Shown here piece after piece: positions 53,784-64,000 of a stretch of DNA of 64,000 nucleotides (position 1 is the first letter of the stretch; each line of letters begins with the position of its first letter). Origin of the DNA: Azospirillum brasilense (GTDB lineage: Bacteria; Pseudomonadota; Alphaproteobacteria; Azospirillales; Azospirillaceae); NCBI RefSeq assembly GCF_005222205.1, contig NZ_CP032348.1, positions 337,001 to 401,000 on the forward strand. The letters run 5' to 3'. Below the pieces are notes generated by a model, which had not been told where the DNA came from, did not search any database, and was given only the letters and a program-made list of their open reading frames with translations. Both the position numbers and the translations under genes were made by a program.

Positions 53784-54446
53784 ATGCCTCTGTCCGGACC
53801 GCTTCATTTCCAATCCTCCGCCGGCAGCGACTGCCGCGGCGCGGATGGCGACGGGACGCGCGCGGACGGCAGCTACCTGGACCGCGAGTTCGGCGCCTAC
53901 GTGGTCCCGGTGGTGCTGGGCCACCACCGCATCTCCGGCCGCGACGACGACATGCTGGTGACCACGCTTGGCTCCTGCGTCGCCGCCTGCATCAACGATC
54001 CGGTCGCCCGGGTCGGCGGCATGAACCACTTCCTGCTGCCCGGCTCCCCGTCCGGCGGCGAGGGCTTCGGAGTCGCCACCCGCTACGGCAGCGTGGCGAT
54101 GGAGTGGCTGATCAACGATCTGCTGGATCGTGGCGCCCGGCGCGAGCGGATGGAGGTCAAGCTGTTCGGGGCGGCCCGCGTCATCGACACCAGCCTGGAC
54201 GTCGGCGCCGCCAACGCCGCCTTCGCGGTGGACTATGTGCGGCGGGAAGGGCTGGCGCTGGCCGTTCAGGATCTGGGCGGGGACAAGGGGCGGCGCGTCC
54301 ATTTCTTCCCGGCCACCGGACGGGCCTTCCGCCGCCTGCTGCGCCCCGAGGCGGAACGGGAGACGGTGCATCAGGAGATGGACTATCTCCAGGCGCTGCG
54401 GCGCTCACCTCTGGAGGGGGAGATGGAGCTGTTCGAGCGGCGCTGA
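53784..54446 (+). CDS. cheD: Chemoreceptor glutamine deamidase CheD
   Basis: CheD of 220 residues, deamidating Gln to Glu in chemoreceptors. The catalytic Cys is in VTTLGSCVAACINDP and the His in GGMNHFLLPG; later KLFGAARVID. It has an N-terminal extension of about 40 residues before the core. No other chemotaxis gene is nearby, so it serves receptors encoded elsewhere. ATG at 53784; an upstream TTG is less likely. It ends four bases before the convergent hydrolase gene. Confidence 0.94.
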   Translation: MPLSGPLHFQSSAGSDCRGADGDGTRADGSYLDREFGAYVVPVVLGHHRISGRDDDMLVTTLGSCVAACINDPVARVGGMNHFLLPGSPSGGEGFGVATRYGSVAMEWLINDLLDRGARRERMEVKLFGAARVIDTSLDVGAANAAFAVDYVRREGLALAVQDLGGDKGRRVHFFPATGRAFRRLLRPEAERETVHQEMDYLQALRRSPLEGEMELFERR

Positions 54447-54450
54447 CGGG

Positions 54451-55533
54451 TCACTCGCGCAGGATTTCCGCGGCTTCCACGGCCATCCACTCGGCCTGGT
54501 CGTTGTCCTCGCCGTCGGTGAAGAGGGAAACGGTCACCGGCTCCTCGCCCGCCACGCGGGCGGGGAAGTGGTAGGCGCAGGCCGACCCGCCCGGCCCGCC
54601 GCCGGTGTGCCCCCAATAGGGGCCGGCCTGCGCGTCGCGCTCCACCATCAGGCCGAGTCCGTAGCCGGGCTCCACCCAGGGGCGCCCGCGCATCGTTCCC
54701 GGCACCGGAAAAGACTCCTGCATCCGCGCCGCCAGGGCGCCGGGCAGCAGGCCGTCCGCGAACAGCGCGTGGAGCAGGCCGGCGATGTCCCGCGCCGTCG
54801 CGGCGACCACGCCATGGGCGACCCAGCCGGGATGGTAGAGGGCGGCCACGTCGGCGGGCGGGCCATCCTTGCCGCCGAGATAGGGGCTGGGGCCGGTCCA
54901 CAGGCCGGACAGGTCGCCGCGCTCCGTCGGCACCGACCAGCCGGTCAGGCCGAGCGGGCCGAACAGCTCGCGGTCGAGAGCCTGGGCGAAGGGCAGGCCG
55001 GAGGCCCGCTCCAGCACCCGCTTCGCCAGCAGATAGCCGATGTTGGAATAGGAGAACTCCCGCCCCGGCGGGGCGAACAGGTCGGCGGCGTGGCAGCGCT
55101 CCAGGAAGCCGTCCTCGCTCCACGGCTCCTCGCCCGCCCGCACGGCGGCGTGATAGGCGGGGCTGCCGCCGTAATTGCGCAGGCCCGCGCGGTGGGCGAG
55201 AAGCTGGGCCAGGGTGATCCGGCCGGCCGCCGCGAAGTCCGGCAGCCAGCGGTCCAGCGTCGCGTCGGGGTCGATGTCGCCCCGCCCGCATAGGCGCATC
55301 AGGGCGGCGGCGGTCAGGGTCTTGGTGATGCTGTAGACGAGGAAGCGGGCGGTGACCGGCGGAGGCGCCGCGCCGCCGCGGGCGAGGCCGGCGGTCCAGG
55401 AGCGCGGACCCGAGCGGACCGCCACCACCGCGGCGTTGGCGGCGGCGGGGCCGTCGCCCTCGTCGAGGCAGGCGACGAGCCGCTCGGTCAAACAGTCGAT
55501 GTGCCGGGTCGCAAGGGCGGCGTCAGTGTCCAC
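54451..55533 (-). CDS. Beta-lactamase-related serine hydrolase (class C fold)
   Basis: Serine hydrolase of 360 residues. The penicillin-binding fold motifs are visible: S-x-x-K as SITK near residue 69, Y-x-N as FSYSNIGYL near 160 and H-T-G-G-G near 310 replacing KTG. There is no clear signal peptide, so it is probably cytoplasmic and more like an esterase or D-amino peptidase than a true beta-lactamase. The substrate is unknown. ATG at 55533 (MDTDAALATRH). Confidence 0.88.
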   Translation of the reverse strand: MDTDAALATRHIDCLTERLVACLDEGDGPAAANAAVVAVRSGPRSWTAGLARGGAAPPPVTARFLVYSITKTLTAAALMRLCGRGDIDPDATLDRWLPDFAAAGRITLAQLLAHRAGLRNYGGSPAYHAAVRAGEEPWSEDGFLERCHAADLFAPPGREFSYSNIGYLLAKRVLERASGLPFAQALDRELFGPLGLTGWSVPTERGDLSGLWTGPSPYLGGKDGPPADVAALYHPGWVAHGVVAATARDIAGLLHALFADGLLPGALAARMQESFPVPGTMRGRPWVEPGYGLGLMVERDAQAGPYWGHTGGGPGGSACAYHFPARVAGEEPVTVSLFTDGEDNDQAEWMAVEAAEILRE

Positions 55534-55550
55534 GGAACCACATCCCAGAA

Positions 55551-55582
55551 AAAGCGAAGGCCCCCGGGGTGGGGGCCTTCAC
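55551..55582 (-). terminator. Rho-independent terminator after ppdK
   Basis: Leftward GAAGGCCCCC, short loop, GGGGGCCTTC then GCTTTTT on the minus strand, just after the ppdK stop codon at 55592. Confidence 0.85.
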
Positions 55583-55591
55583 GTCGTCGGG

Positions 55592-58285
<2,694 letters not shown>

Positions 58286-58555
58286 CGTGAAATCCTCGTT
58301 CACCTCTATGGTCGTCCGGCCGTCGGCTGTGCGGGGAACCGGTGAAGATCCGTCCTGCGAACGGGTGTCCTTCTGGTATGACCGCGCAACCGCATCCGAT
58401 GGAGCCCCTTCTAGCCCCCCGCGGAAGGAGAACACAAGACGATCCGTTGCATAGCGTGAGCGCGACGGTGCTGATCCCATTTATGCCACGGCGCGCAAAG
58501 GGGGGATGCCGGACGGAAAACTACCCCTTATCCCTTGCGCGAAAAGGGAAATCCG

Positions 58556-58577
58556 CCGCGGCCCTCACGGGCCGCGG
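58556..58577 (-). terminator. Hairpin at end of biotin operon
   Basis: A 9-bp GC stem (CCGCGGCCC/GGGCCGCGG) whose loop TCAC holds the complement of the DUF2270 stop codon. Downstream on the minus strand is only GCGGATTTCCCTTTT, so the T-tract is weak. Confidence 0.5.
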
Positions 58578-59272
58578 GCCAGATCGAGGACGGCGTCGGT
58601 GGCAGGCGGCGGCGGCCGTTCGCGGTCGGCGCCGCGGCGGCTGCGGAAGGTCCGGAAGGCGATGGCCATCCAGGTGCCGTGGAAGACCACGCCGCAGAGC
58701 AGGACGATCTCCCCCGCCACCGGCCCGATGGTCGCCCGCGCGAACAGCTCGTCCAGGCTCGACAGCGGGACCGGGTGGATCATCAGCTTGCCCAGATAGG
58801 CCACCACCTGGATGAGGAAGATCCAGCCGTAGTTCCGCCGCAGCCGGCGGCCCACCGCCTCCAGGTAGGTGATGTGCAGGTTGGGGTGCTGGTAGTCCTG
58901 GAACAGCGTCTCGTTCCAGCCCCGGGCGAACTGGTCGCCCTGGCCGCGCAGGATGGGGCCGAGGAAGTACAGCTCCAGCACATGGGCGCGGATTCGCCAG
59001 AAGTCGAAGAAGCGGTAGCGCCGCGCCTCGATGTAGAGGAACACGGCGACCAGAAGCCCCACCAGCACCAGCGGCAGGGGGGAGGCGGTGGCGCTGCTGA
59101 AGGTCAGCGACAGGGCGATCCCGGTGGTGACCACCGCCCAGTTGGTGGTGGCGTCCAGCCGCGTCCGCCAGACGGTGCTGCGGTAGATCTCGGCCCTGTA
59201 GAGATGCGACAGGGCCGTGACCTCGGCCGAGGTGTAGTGGGTCTTGGGTGCTTTGGCGGCGATGTTGTCCAT
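58565..59272 (-). CDS. DUF2270 membrane protein
   Basis: Protein of 235 residues of the DUF2270 family, function unknown. The family pattern is LSHLYRAEIYRSTVWRTRLD, then TTNWAVVTTGIAL; EARRYRFFDFWRIRAHVLEL and NPHLHITYLEA-like NLHITYLEAVGRRLRRNYGW follow. Four hydrophobic helices are visible. It starts 54 bases after bioB on the same strand and may be co-transcribed with biotin genes, but I see no functional link. Confidence 0.88.
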   Translation of the reverse strand: MDNIAAKAPKTHYTSAEVTALSHLYRAEIYRSTVWRTRLDATTNWAVVTTGIALSLTFSSATASPLPLVLVGLLVAVFLYIEARRYRFFDFWRIRAHVLELYFLGPILRGQGDQFARGWNETLFQDYQHPNLHITYLEAVGRRLRRNYGWIFLIQVVAYLGKLMIHPVPLSSLDELFARATIGPVAGEIVLLCGVVFHGTWMAIAFRTFRSRRGADRERPPPPATDAVLDLARGP

Positions 59273-59326
59273 GCTCGGCGTCCTCCCCTGGCTTTTCTTG
59301 GCGCAGGGGCCGGGGACGCCGGCGCG

Positions 59327-60325
59327 TCAGTGGGCGCCGCCGTCGGCCTCCAGCCCCAGCCGGTCGAACAGCCGCCGGTCGGCCTCATGCTCCGGGTTGC
59401 CGGTGGTCAGCAGCTTGTCCCCATAGAAGATGGAGTTCGCGCCGGCGTAGAAACAGAGCGCCTGCCCCTCGTCGCTGAGCGAGCGGCGGCCCGCCGACAG
59501 GCGGACATAGGAGCGCGGCATCAGGATGCGGGCGACGGCGATGGTGCGGATGAACTCGAAGGCGTCCAGCGCGTCGACGCCGCCCAGCGGGGTGCCGGCG
59601 ACCGACACCAGCTTGTTGATCGGCACGCTCTCCGGCTGCGGCGACAGGTTCGCCAGGGTCTCCAGCAGGCCGGCGCGGTCCACACGGCTTTCCCCCAGCC
59701 CGACGATGCCGCCGGAGCAGACCTTCAGCCCGGCGTCGCGGACGTTGGCCAGCGTGTCCAGCCGGTCGCGGTAGCTGTGGGTGGAGACAATCTGCTCGTA
59801 GAACTCCTCCGACGTGTCGAGGTTGTGGTTGTAGTAGTCGAGCCCGGCGTCCTTCAGCGCGTCGGCCTGCGGGCGGGTCAGCATGCCCAGCGTCATGCAG
59901 GCCTCCAGACCCAGGTCCTTTACGTCGCGGACGATGTTCGCGAGCTTCTCGACGTCGCGGTCCTTCAGTTCGCGCCACGCCGCCCCCATGCAGAAGCGGC
60001 CGGCGCCCGCCTGCTTGGCCTTCTCCGCGGCGGCGCGCACCTGGGCGCGGTCGAGCAGCTTCTCCGCCCCGACGCCGGTGTCGTACTTCACGCTCTGCGC
60101 GCAGTACTTGCAGTCCTCCTGGCAGCCGCCGGTCTTGATGTTCAGCAGGGTGGAGAGCTGGACCTTGTTCGGGTCGTGGTGCTGGCGGTGCGTCTCGTGG
60201 GCGCGGTGCAGCAGCTCCATGAAGGGCAGCTCGAACAGGGCCAGGATGTCCTCGCGGGTCCAGCGCCGTGCGGTGGCGGGGGCGGCGGCAGTGGAATCCG
60301 CGGTCGGCATGGCGGTGTCGGGCAT
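59327..60325 (-). CDS. bioB: Biotin synthase
   Basis: Radical SAM enzyme of 332 residues inserting sulfur into dethiobiotin. The CX3CX2C cluster motif is in GGCQEDCKYCAQS; VCSGGIVGLGES and NVRDAGLKVCSGG follow, and Arg in SYVRLSAGR is the [2Fe-2S] ligand region. The ATG at 60325 gives an Ala/Thr-rich leader. It is 26 bases after bioA. Confidence 0.98.
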   Translation of the reverse strand: MPDTAMPTADSTAAAPATARRWTREDILALFELPFMELLHRAHETHRQHHDPNKVQLSTLLNIKTGGCQEDCKYCAQSVKYDTGVGAEKLLDRAQVRAAAEKAKQAGAGRFCMGAAWRELKDRDVEKLANIVRDVKDLGLEACMTLGMLTRPQADALKDAGLDYYNHNLDTSEEFYEQIVSTHSYRDRLDTLANVRDAGLKVCSGGIVGLGESRVDRAGLLETLANLSPQPESVPINKLVSVAGTPLGGVDALDAFEFIRTIAVARILMPRSYVRLSAGRRSLSDEGQALCFYAGANSIFYGDKLLTTGNPEHEADRRLFDRLGLEADGGAH

Positions 60326-60351
60326 GGTCGGTCCTCGGGTGGAAAAGCGAA

Positions 60352-61656
60352 TCAGAGAAGGGTGTCCGCGGCGTCACGGATCGCGGCGTAGGCGCGGTCC
60401 AGCTGCCCGTCCGTCACGCAGTAGGGCGGCAGCAGGTATATCACGGGGCCAAGGGGGCGCAGCAGCAATCCCCGCTCCAGGAAGAAGCGCTTCAGCGTCT
60501 GCCCGACCGCGGCGGTGTAGCCCTGCGCGTCGGTCACCTCGATGGCGGCGATGGTGCCCAGGACGCGCCCGCGCGACAGCTTGGGGTGGCTGGACAGCTC
60601 GGCGATGGCGGCGCGGTGCCGCGCCTCGATGCGCGCGAGGTTGGCGGCGGTCTCCGCCGACGTGGTCAGCTCCAGCGAGGCCAGCGCGGCGGCGCAGCCC
60701 AGCGGGTTGGCGGTGAAGCTGTGGCCATGGGCGAAGGCGCGGTCGAAGCCGGCGCCGAGGAACGCCTCGTAGATCGAAGCGCCGCAGGCGGTGACCGACA
60801 GCGGCAGGAAGCCGCCGGTCAGGCCCTTGGACAGGCAGATCAGGTCCGGAGCGACCCCGGCCTTCTGGCTGGCGAACAGGGCGCCGGTGCGGCCGAAGCC
60901 GGTCATCACCTCGTCGAAGATCACCAGACCGCCCGCCGCCCGCACCCGCGCCGCCATGGCGCGCAGGAACTCCGGACGGCAGAAGCGCATGCCGGACGCG
61001 CCCTGGACCAGCGGTTCGATGATGACGGCGACCATCTCCGCCCCGTTGGCGGCCAGCCAGCGGTCGAGCCAGTCCAGCGCCGCGGCCTCCTTGGCCTCGA
61101 CCTCCGGGTCGCCGTCCCAGGTGGCGGGGTAGGGCATGCGGTCCACGGCGAACAGCAGCTCCTGGAACGGCGCGTAGAAACCGGAGCCGACCCCCGCCGC
61201 CATCGCGCCGAAGGTGTCGCCGTGGTAGCTGCCCTCGAAGGCGAGGAAGCGGCGGCGCTGGCCCTCGCCTTTGTTGCGCCAGTACTGCCAGGCGAGCTTC
61301 AGCGCCACCTCCACCGCGGTGGAGCCGTTGTCGGAGTAGAAGACGCGGTCGAGGCCGCCCGGCAGCGCCTCGGCCAGCCGGGCGGCGAGGCGGGCGGCGG
61401 GGCTGTGGGTGAAGTCGGCGAAGATCACCTGTTCCAGCCGGTGCGCCTGCTCCGCGATGGCCCCGGCGATGGCCGGGTGGGCGTGACCGTGCAGGTTCAC
61501 CCACCAGGAGGAGATGAGGTCGAGGATCTCCCGCCCGTCCTCGGTGAACAGGCTGACCCCCTTGCCGTGGGTGACGGCCAGCGGTTCCGGTGCGGTCTGC
61601 GCCTGGGTGAAGGGGTGCCAGACGTGGCGCTGATCGAGAGAAACGGTATCGGTCAT
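60352..61656 (-). CDS. bioA: Adenosylmethionine-8-amino-7-oxononanoate aminotransferase
   Basis: DAPA synthase of 434 residues, PLP enzyme using SAM as amino donor. HVWHPFTQAQTAPEPLAVTH is the N-terminus; SSWWVNLHGHAHP, EGSYHGDTFGAMAAG, IFDEVMTGFGRTG and the PLP Lys in LICLSKGLTGG are present. The ATG overlaps the bioCD stop by four bases. Confidence 0.97.
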   Translation of the reverse strand: MTDTVSLDQRHVWHPFTQAQTAPEPLAVTHGKGVSLFTEDGREILDLISSWWVNLHGHAHPAIAGAIAEQAHRLEQVIFADFTHSPAARLAARLAEALPGGLDRVFYSDNGSTAVEVALKLAWQYWRNKGEGQRRRFLAFEGSYHGDTFGAMAAGVGSGFYAPFQELLFAVDRMPYPATWDGDPEVEAKEAAALDWLDRWLAANGAEMVAVIIEPLVQGASGMRFCRPEFLRAMAARVRAAGGLVIFDEVMTGFGRTGALFASQKAGVAPDLICLSKGLTGGFLPLSVTACGASIYEAFLGAGFDRAFAHGHSFTANPLGCAAALASLELTTSAETAANLARIEARHRAAIAELSSHPKLSRGRVLGTIAAIEVTDAQGYTAAVGQTLKRFFLERGLLLRPLGPVIYLLPPYCVTDGQLDRAYAAIRDAADTLL

Positions 61657-63062
61657 GGGAACACGCTGTCGAAGGACGGAATGAGGGACGCTGCCTCGGC
61701 GACGGATTCGGCGTCGAGCCGGGACAGGGTGGGGATTTCGGCCAGCACGCGGACCTTGCCGAACCGCTCGATGGCGGCGCGGTTGGCGGGGTTGGGCGGG
61801 CCGTTCAGCACCACCCCGGCCACCGCCAGCCCGCGCGCCCGCAGCGCCTCCAGGCTGAGCAGCGTGTGGTTGATGGTGCCGAGCGTGCTGCGCGCCACCA
61901 GCACCACCGGCAGGCCGAAGCGGGCGATCAGGTCGATGATGAAGACGTCTTCCGTCACCGGGACCAGCAGCCCGCCGGCCCCCTCCACCACCAGCGGGCG
62001 GTCGGTGGCGGGCAGGGCCAGGGCGCCGGCGTCGATGGCGACGCCCTCCAGCTCCGCCGCGGCGTGGGGGGACAGCGGTTCGGCCAGCGCGTAGGCCGGC
62101 GGATGCACGCGCTCCGCGGGCAGGGCGGCGAGGGCGGCGACGGTGGGCGTGTCGCCGGCCTCGTCCTTCAGGCCGGTTTGCAGGGGCTTCCAATAGGCGG
62201 CGTCCCAGGCCCGCGCGAGGCACGCGGACACCAGCGTTTTGCCGACGCCGGTGTCGGTGCCGGTGACGAACACCCCGCGGGGTTGGGCGCCGTCCTTGTG
62301 GAACAGGCCGTAGGCGATGTGATGGGTCATGGTCAGTCCTTCCGGCCGTTCCAGCCAACGCAGCACGCGGCGCAGGGCGCCCGGCGGCAGGGGACGGCGG
62401 CCCTCCGCCGGCAGATGGGCGCCGATGCCCTTCAGTTCGGCGAGGAACTCCAGCCCGTCGGCGTGACGGCGGAGCAGCCGCTCCTCCTCGACCGATCCGC
62501 TGCCCCCGGCGGGCCACAGCCGGTCGAGGTCATGGCGGGTGGGGTAGGCGGGAATCCCGGCCTCCAGCCCCAGCGCGTGATGGGCCTCCCGCCACTCACG
62601 GAAGCTGTCGGCGGCGAGCGTGGCGACGGCGATTCGCCCGCCCGGTGCCAGCAGCCCCACCCAGCGCGCCAGGGCGGCGGCGGGGTCGCGGAACCATTGC
62701 AGGGCGAGGCTGGACACGATCAGGTCGAAGGGGCCGTCGAGGTCCGGCTGTTCCCCGTCCACGATCAGGAACGCGGAATCGGTCGGGTCGTGCAGCGCGG
62801 CGCGGCAGCGCGCCAGCATGTCCGGCGACAGGTCGGTGAGCAGCCAGTCGGCCGGGCCGATGCGCTCGCGCAGGGCGCGGCTGAGGAAGCCGGTGCCGCA
62901 GCCGATCTCCAGCACGCGGGGGCGGGGCGGCAAGGGGAGGCGGGCGACGCGCTCCGCCAGACGCTCCGCCGCGATGCGCTGCACGGCGGCGTGCTCCTCG
63001 TAACGGGGGGCGGCCTTGCCGAAGGCGGCGGCGATGGCGGCCTTGCGCGGGTCGTCGGTCAT
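61653..63062 (-). CDS. bioCD: BioC-BioD fusion: malonyl-ACP methyltransferase and dethiobiotin synthetase
   Basis: One uninterrupted frame of 469 residues joins two biotin enzymes. Residues about 1-252 are BioC (FGKAAPRYEEHAAVQRIAAE, SAM motif VLEIGCGTGFLSRAL, DLIVSSLALQWFRDP), which methylates malonyl-ACP. Residues about 255-469 are BioD (GVFVTGTDTGVGKTLVSACL P-loop, PLVVEGAGGLLVPVTED), which closes the ureido ring. The junction is YGLFHKDGAQPRGVFVTGTD, with no internal stop or obvious ribosome site. The ATG overlaps the bioH stop. A fusion would couple the first and the next-to-last steps. Confidence 0.93.
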   Translation of the reverse strand: MTDDPRKAAIAAAFGKAAPRYEEHAAVQRIAAERLAERVARLPLPPRPRVLEIGCGTGFLSRALRERIGPADWLLTDLSPDMLARCRAALHDPTDSAFLIVDGEQPDLDGPFDLIVSSLALQWFRDPAAALARWVGLLAPGGRIAVATLAADSFREWREAHHALGLEAGIPAYPTRHDLDRLWPAGGSGSVEEERLLRRHADGLEFLAELKGIGAHLPAEGRRPLPPGALRRVLRWLERPEGLTMTHHIAYGLFHKDGAQPRGVFVTGTDTGVGKTLVSACLARAWDAAYWKPLQTGLKDEAGDTPTVAALAALPAERVHPPAYALAEPLSPHAAAELEGVAIDAGALALPATDRPLVVEGAGGLLVPVTEDVFIIDLIARFGLPVVLVARSTLGTINHTLLSLEALRARGLAVAGVVLNGPPNPANRAAIERFGKVRVLAEIPTLSRLDAESVAEAASLIPSFDSVFP

Positions 63063-63859
63063 GCCGCCAGCCCGGCGGCGAAGGCGGCGATCCGCTCCGC
63101 GCACCAGCCCGGCGCGGTCAGCGGCAGCAGGTGCCCGCCTTCGGGGTGCCATTCGACCGAAATTTCGTCGCATCCAATATCCCCTCTCCCCCCTGGGGAG
63201 AGGGTTAGGGTGAGGGGGGTGCGCCACTCCGGCACGTTCGGCAAATGCGTACCCCCCTCACCGGCCCTCCGGGCAGTCCTCTCCCCAGGGGGGAGAGGGT
63301 TAGCGTGGTCGCGAAACGCCTGTTCGGTCATGATCGGCGGTACGATGGGGTCCTGCCCGCCCGCCAGGACCAGCGCCGGGCCGGTGAGCGCATCGCGGGC
63401 GTCCCAATCGCGCAGCGCCCGCAGGGCGTCGCCCAGCCGAGCCGCATCAAGCCCTTCAGACAATGGAGCCTCAACGCCGCAGCGGCGCAGGAAGTCCCCG
63501 GTCACCGCCTCCGGCACGGCGTCGAAGCGCGCGATCATGCGGTCCAGCAGCCGGCGTGGCGTGGCGGGGGCGAAGCCGTCCCCTTCGGTGAAGCGGGGAA
63601 AGCCGTTGACCAGCACCAGCCCGTCCCAGGCGAAGGGCCGCTCGTGCAGCAGCCACAGCCCCCCGAAGGAATGGCCGACCGCGACGACGGGGCGCCCGGC
63701 GGGAATTTTGGGAAGAGACGGCGGGCCGTAGAAGCCCAGATCGACCGCCATGCTCTCCCCGTCCGCAAGGGCGTTCCGCACAGCGTCCCAGACGGTGGGA
63801 CCGAATCCCCAGCCATGGACGAAGACGAACAGCGGCGCGGTCATTGCGGGTTGGGTCAT
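63059..63859 (-). CDS. bioH: BioH-like pimeloyl-ACP methyl ester esterase with in-frame repeat insert
   Basis: Alpha/beta hydrolase of 266 residues releasing pimeloyl-ACP from its methyl ester. HGWGFGPTVWDAV, nucleophile Ser in VAVGHSFGGLWLL, acid in VLAGGQDPIVPP and His in EWHPEGGHLLPL form the active site. Between the acid and the His, residues about 186-226 are encoded by a copy of the CCCTCTCCCC palindromic repeat (PLPPGERTARRAGEGG and RTPLTLTLSPGGRG), keeping the frame open. Without it the protein would be about 225 residues, the normal BioH/BioG-like size. ATG at 63859 overlaps the bioF stop. Confidence 0.88.
   Translation of the reverse strand: MTQPAMTAPLFVFVHGWGFGPTVWDAVRNALADGESMAVDLGFYGPPSLPKIPAGRPVVAVGHSFGGLWLLHERPFAWDGLVLVNGFPRFTEGDGFAPATPRRLLDRMIARFDAVPEAVTGDFLRRCGVEAPLSEGLDAARLGDALRALRDWDARDALTGPALVLAGGQDPIVPPIMTEQAFRDHANPLPPGERTARRAGEGGTHLPNVPEWRTPLTLTLSPGGRGDIGCDEISVEWHPEGGHLLPLTAPGWCAERIAAFAAGLAA
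63181..63302. repeat. Palindromic repeat (CCCTCTCCC family) inside bioH
   Basis: About 122 bases with CCCCTCTCCCCCCTGGGGAG and GGTTAGGGTGAGGGGG on the left and CCCCTCACCGGCCCTCCGGG with CCCAGGGGGGAGAGGG on the right. Same build as the copies at 15.9, 32.9 and 51.0 kb but lying within a coding region without breaking it. Confidence 0.9.
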
Positions 63860-64000
63860 GCCGTTGCCCAAGCGTCGGCCACCGCACCCGTCAGCGTCTC
63901 CAGGTCGGCGTCCGTGTGGGCGGCGGACAGGGCGAAGCGCAGGCGGCTGGTGCCCGGCGGCACGGTCGGTGGGCGGATGGCGATGCCCAGGATGCCGCGC
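63856..64000 (-). CDS. bioF: 8-amino-7-oxononanoate synthase, C-terminal end only
   Basis: The last 47 codons of BioF, running in from the right edge. AIRPPTVPPGTSRLRFALSA followed by AHTDADLETL is the conserved C-terminus of the PLP-dependent KAPA synthase. Its TGA overlaps the bioH ATG. It is the first visible gene of the biotin operon; its promoter is outside the window. Confidence 0.93.
   Translation of the reverse strand, partial: RGILGIAIRPPTVPPGTSRLRFALSAAHTDADLETLTGAVADAWATA

Overview
The window is GC-rich (roughly 68-70 % by eye) alphaproteobacterial DNA. It most resembles Azospirillum, probably near A. brasilense. The reasons are a gbpR/sbpA pair of the kind described in A. brasilense, a complete set of genes for non-phosphorylating L-arabinose/D-galactose oxidation, and many palindromic extragenic repeats. 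Gene density is high. I see no tRNA, rRNA, CRISPR array or prophage.

Layout. (1) About 0-8.2 kb, all minus strand: a tripartite tricarboxylate transporter locus with two tandem TctC binding proteins, TctB, TctA, a TerC-family protein, a tandem UspA protein and a TctD/TctE-like two-component system. The kinase runs off the left edge with a signal-peptide-like C-terminal extension. (2) 8.2-10.2 kb: an accessory island with a decayed IS5-type transposase, a coiled-coil protein and two inverted copies of a 114-bp TA-flanked MITE-like element. (3) 10.2-14.2 kb: a hybrid PAS histidine kinase, a TauE/SafE permease and a LysR regulator. (4) 14.2-25.5 kb: a hexuronate (galacturonate/pectin) island with uxaC-uxaA, mgsA, two paralogous FadR-type GntR regulators, an aldo-keto reductase, a TRAP importer (dctPQM), kdgF and kduD. 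Six near-identical AT-rich palindromes, five of them clearly embedded in sigma-70-like promoters, mark a regulon. One of the six lies in front of no gene and probably makes a small RNA. (5) 25.5-27.1 kb: a stray methyltransferase and degraded hydrolase remnants. (6) 27.1-43.7 kb: a sugar-oxidation island with sbpA-gguA-gguB-dehydrogenase-dehydratase leftward, gbpR, and lactonase-dehydratase-aldehyde dehydrogenase plus a second (YtfQRT/YjfF-type) ABC importer rightward. Three promoters share a motif that is probably the GbpR box. The arabonate dehydratase is frameshifted. (7) 43.7-64 kb: mostly housekeeping genes (pth, rplY, prs, hemerythrin, pgeF, MidA-like, lgt with a frameshift, rfaD, an acyl-CoA ligase, double cold-shock protein, cheD, beta-lactamase-like hydrolase, ppdK), then a biotin operon bioF-bioH-bioCD-bioA-bioB with a DUF2270 gene at its end.

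How it fits together. Pectin-derived uronates would enter by the TRAP system. UxaC isomerises them and UxaA dehydrates the aldonate toward KDG, while KdgF and KduD handle unsaturated uronates. No UxaB-type reductase, KDG kinase or KDPG aldolase is present. Arabinose or galactose would be bound by SbpA or YtfQ, oxidised at C1, hydrolysed and dehydrated twice; for arabinose the product alpha-ketoglutaric semialdehyde is oxidised to 2-oxoglutarate. Together with the tricarboxylate transporter this suits a rhizosphere organism living on plant cell-wall sugars and organic acids.

Most unusual items: the MITE whose removal restores a transposase frame, a second MITE-like element with a 9-bp target duplication, the uronate promoter/operator set with an orphan small-RNA-like unit, a palindromic repeat carried in frame inside bioH, and a bioC-bioD fusion.
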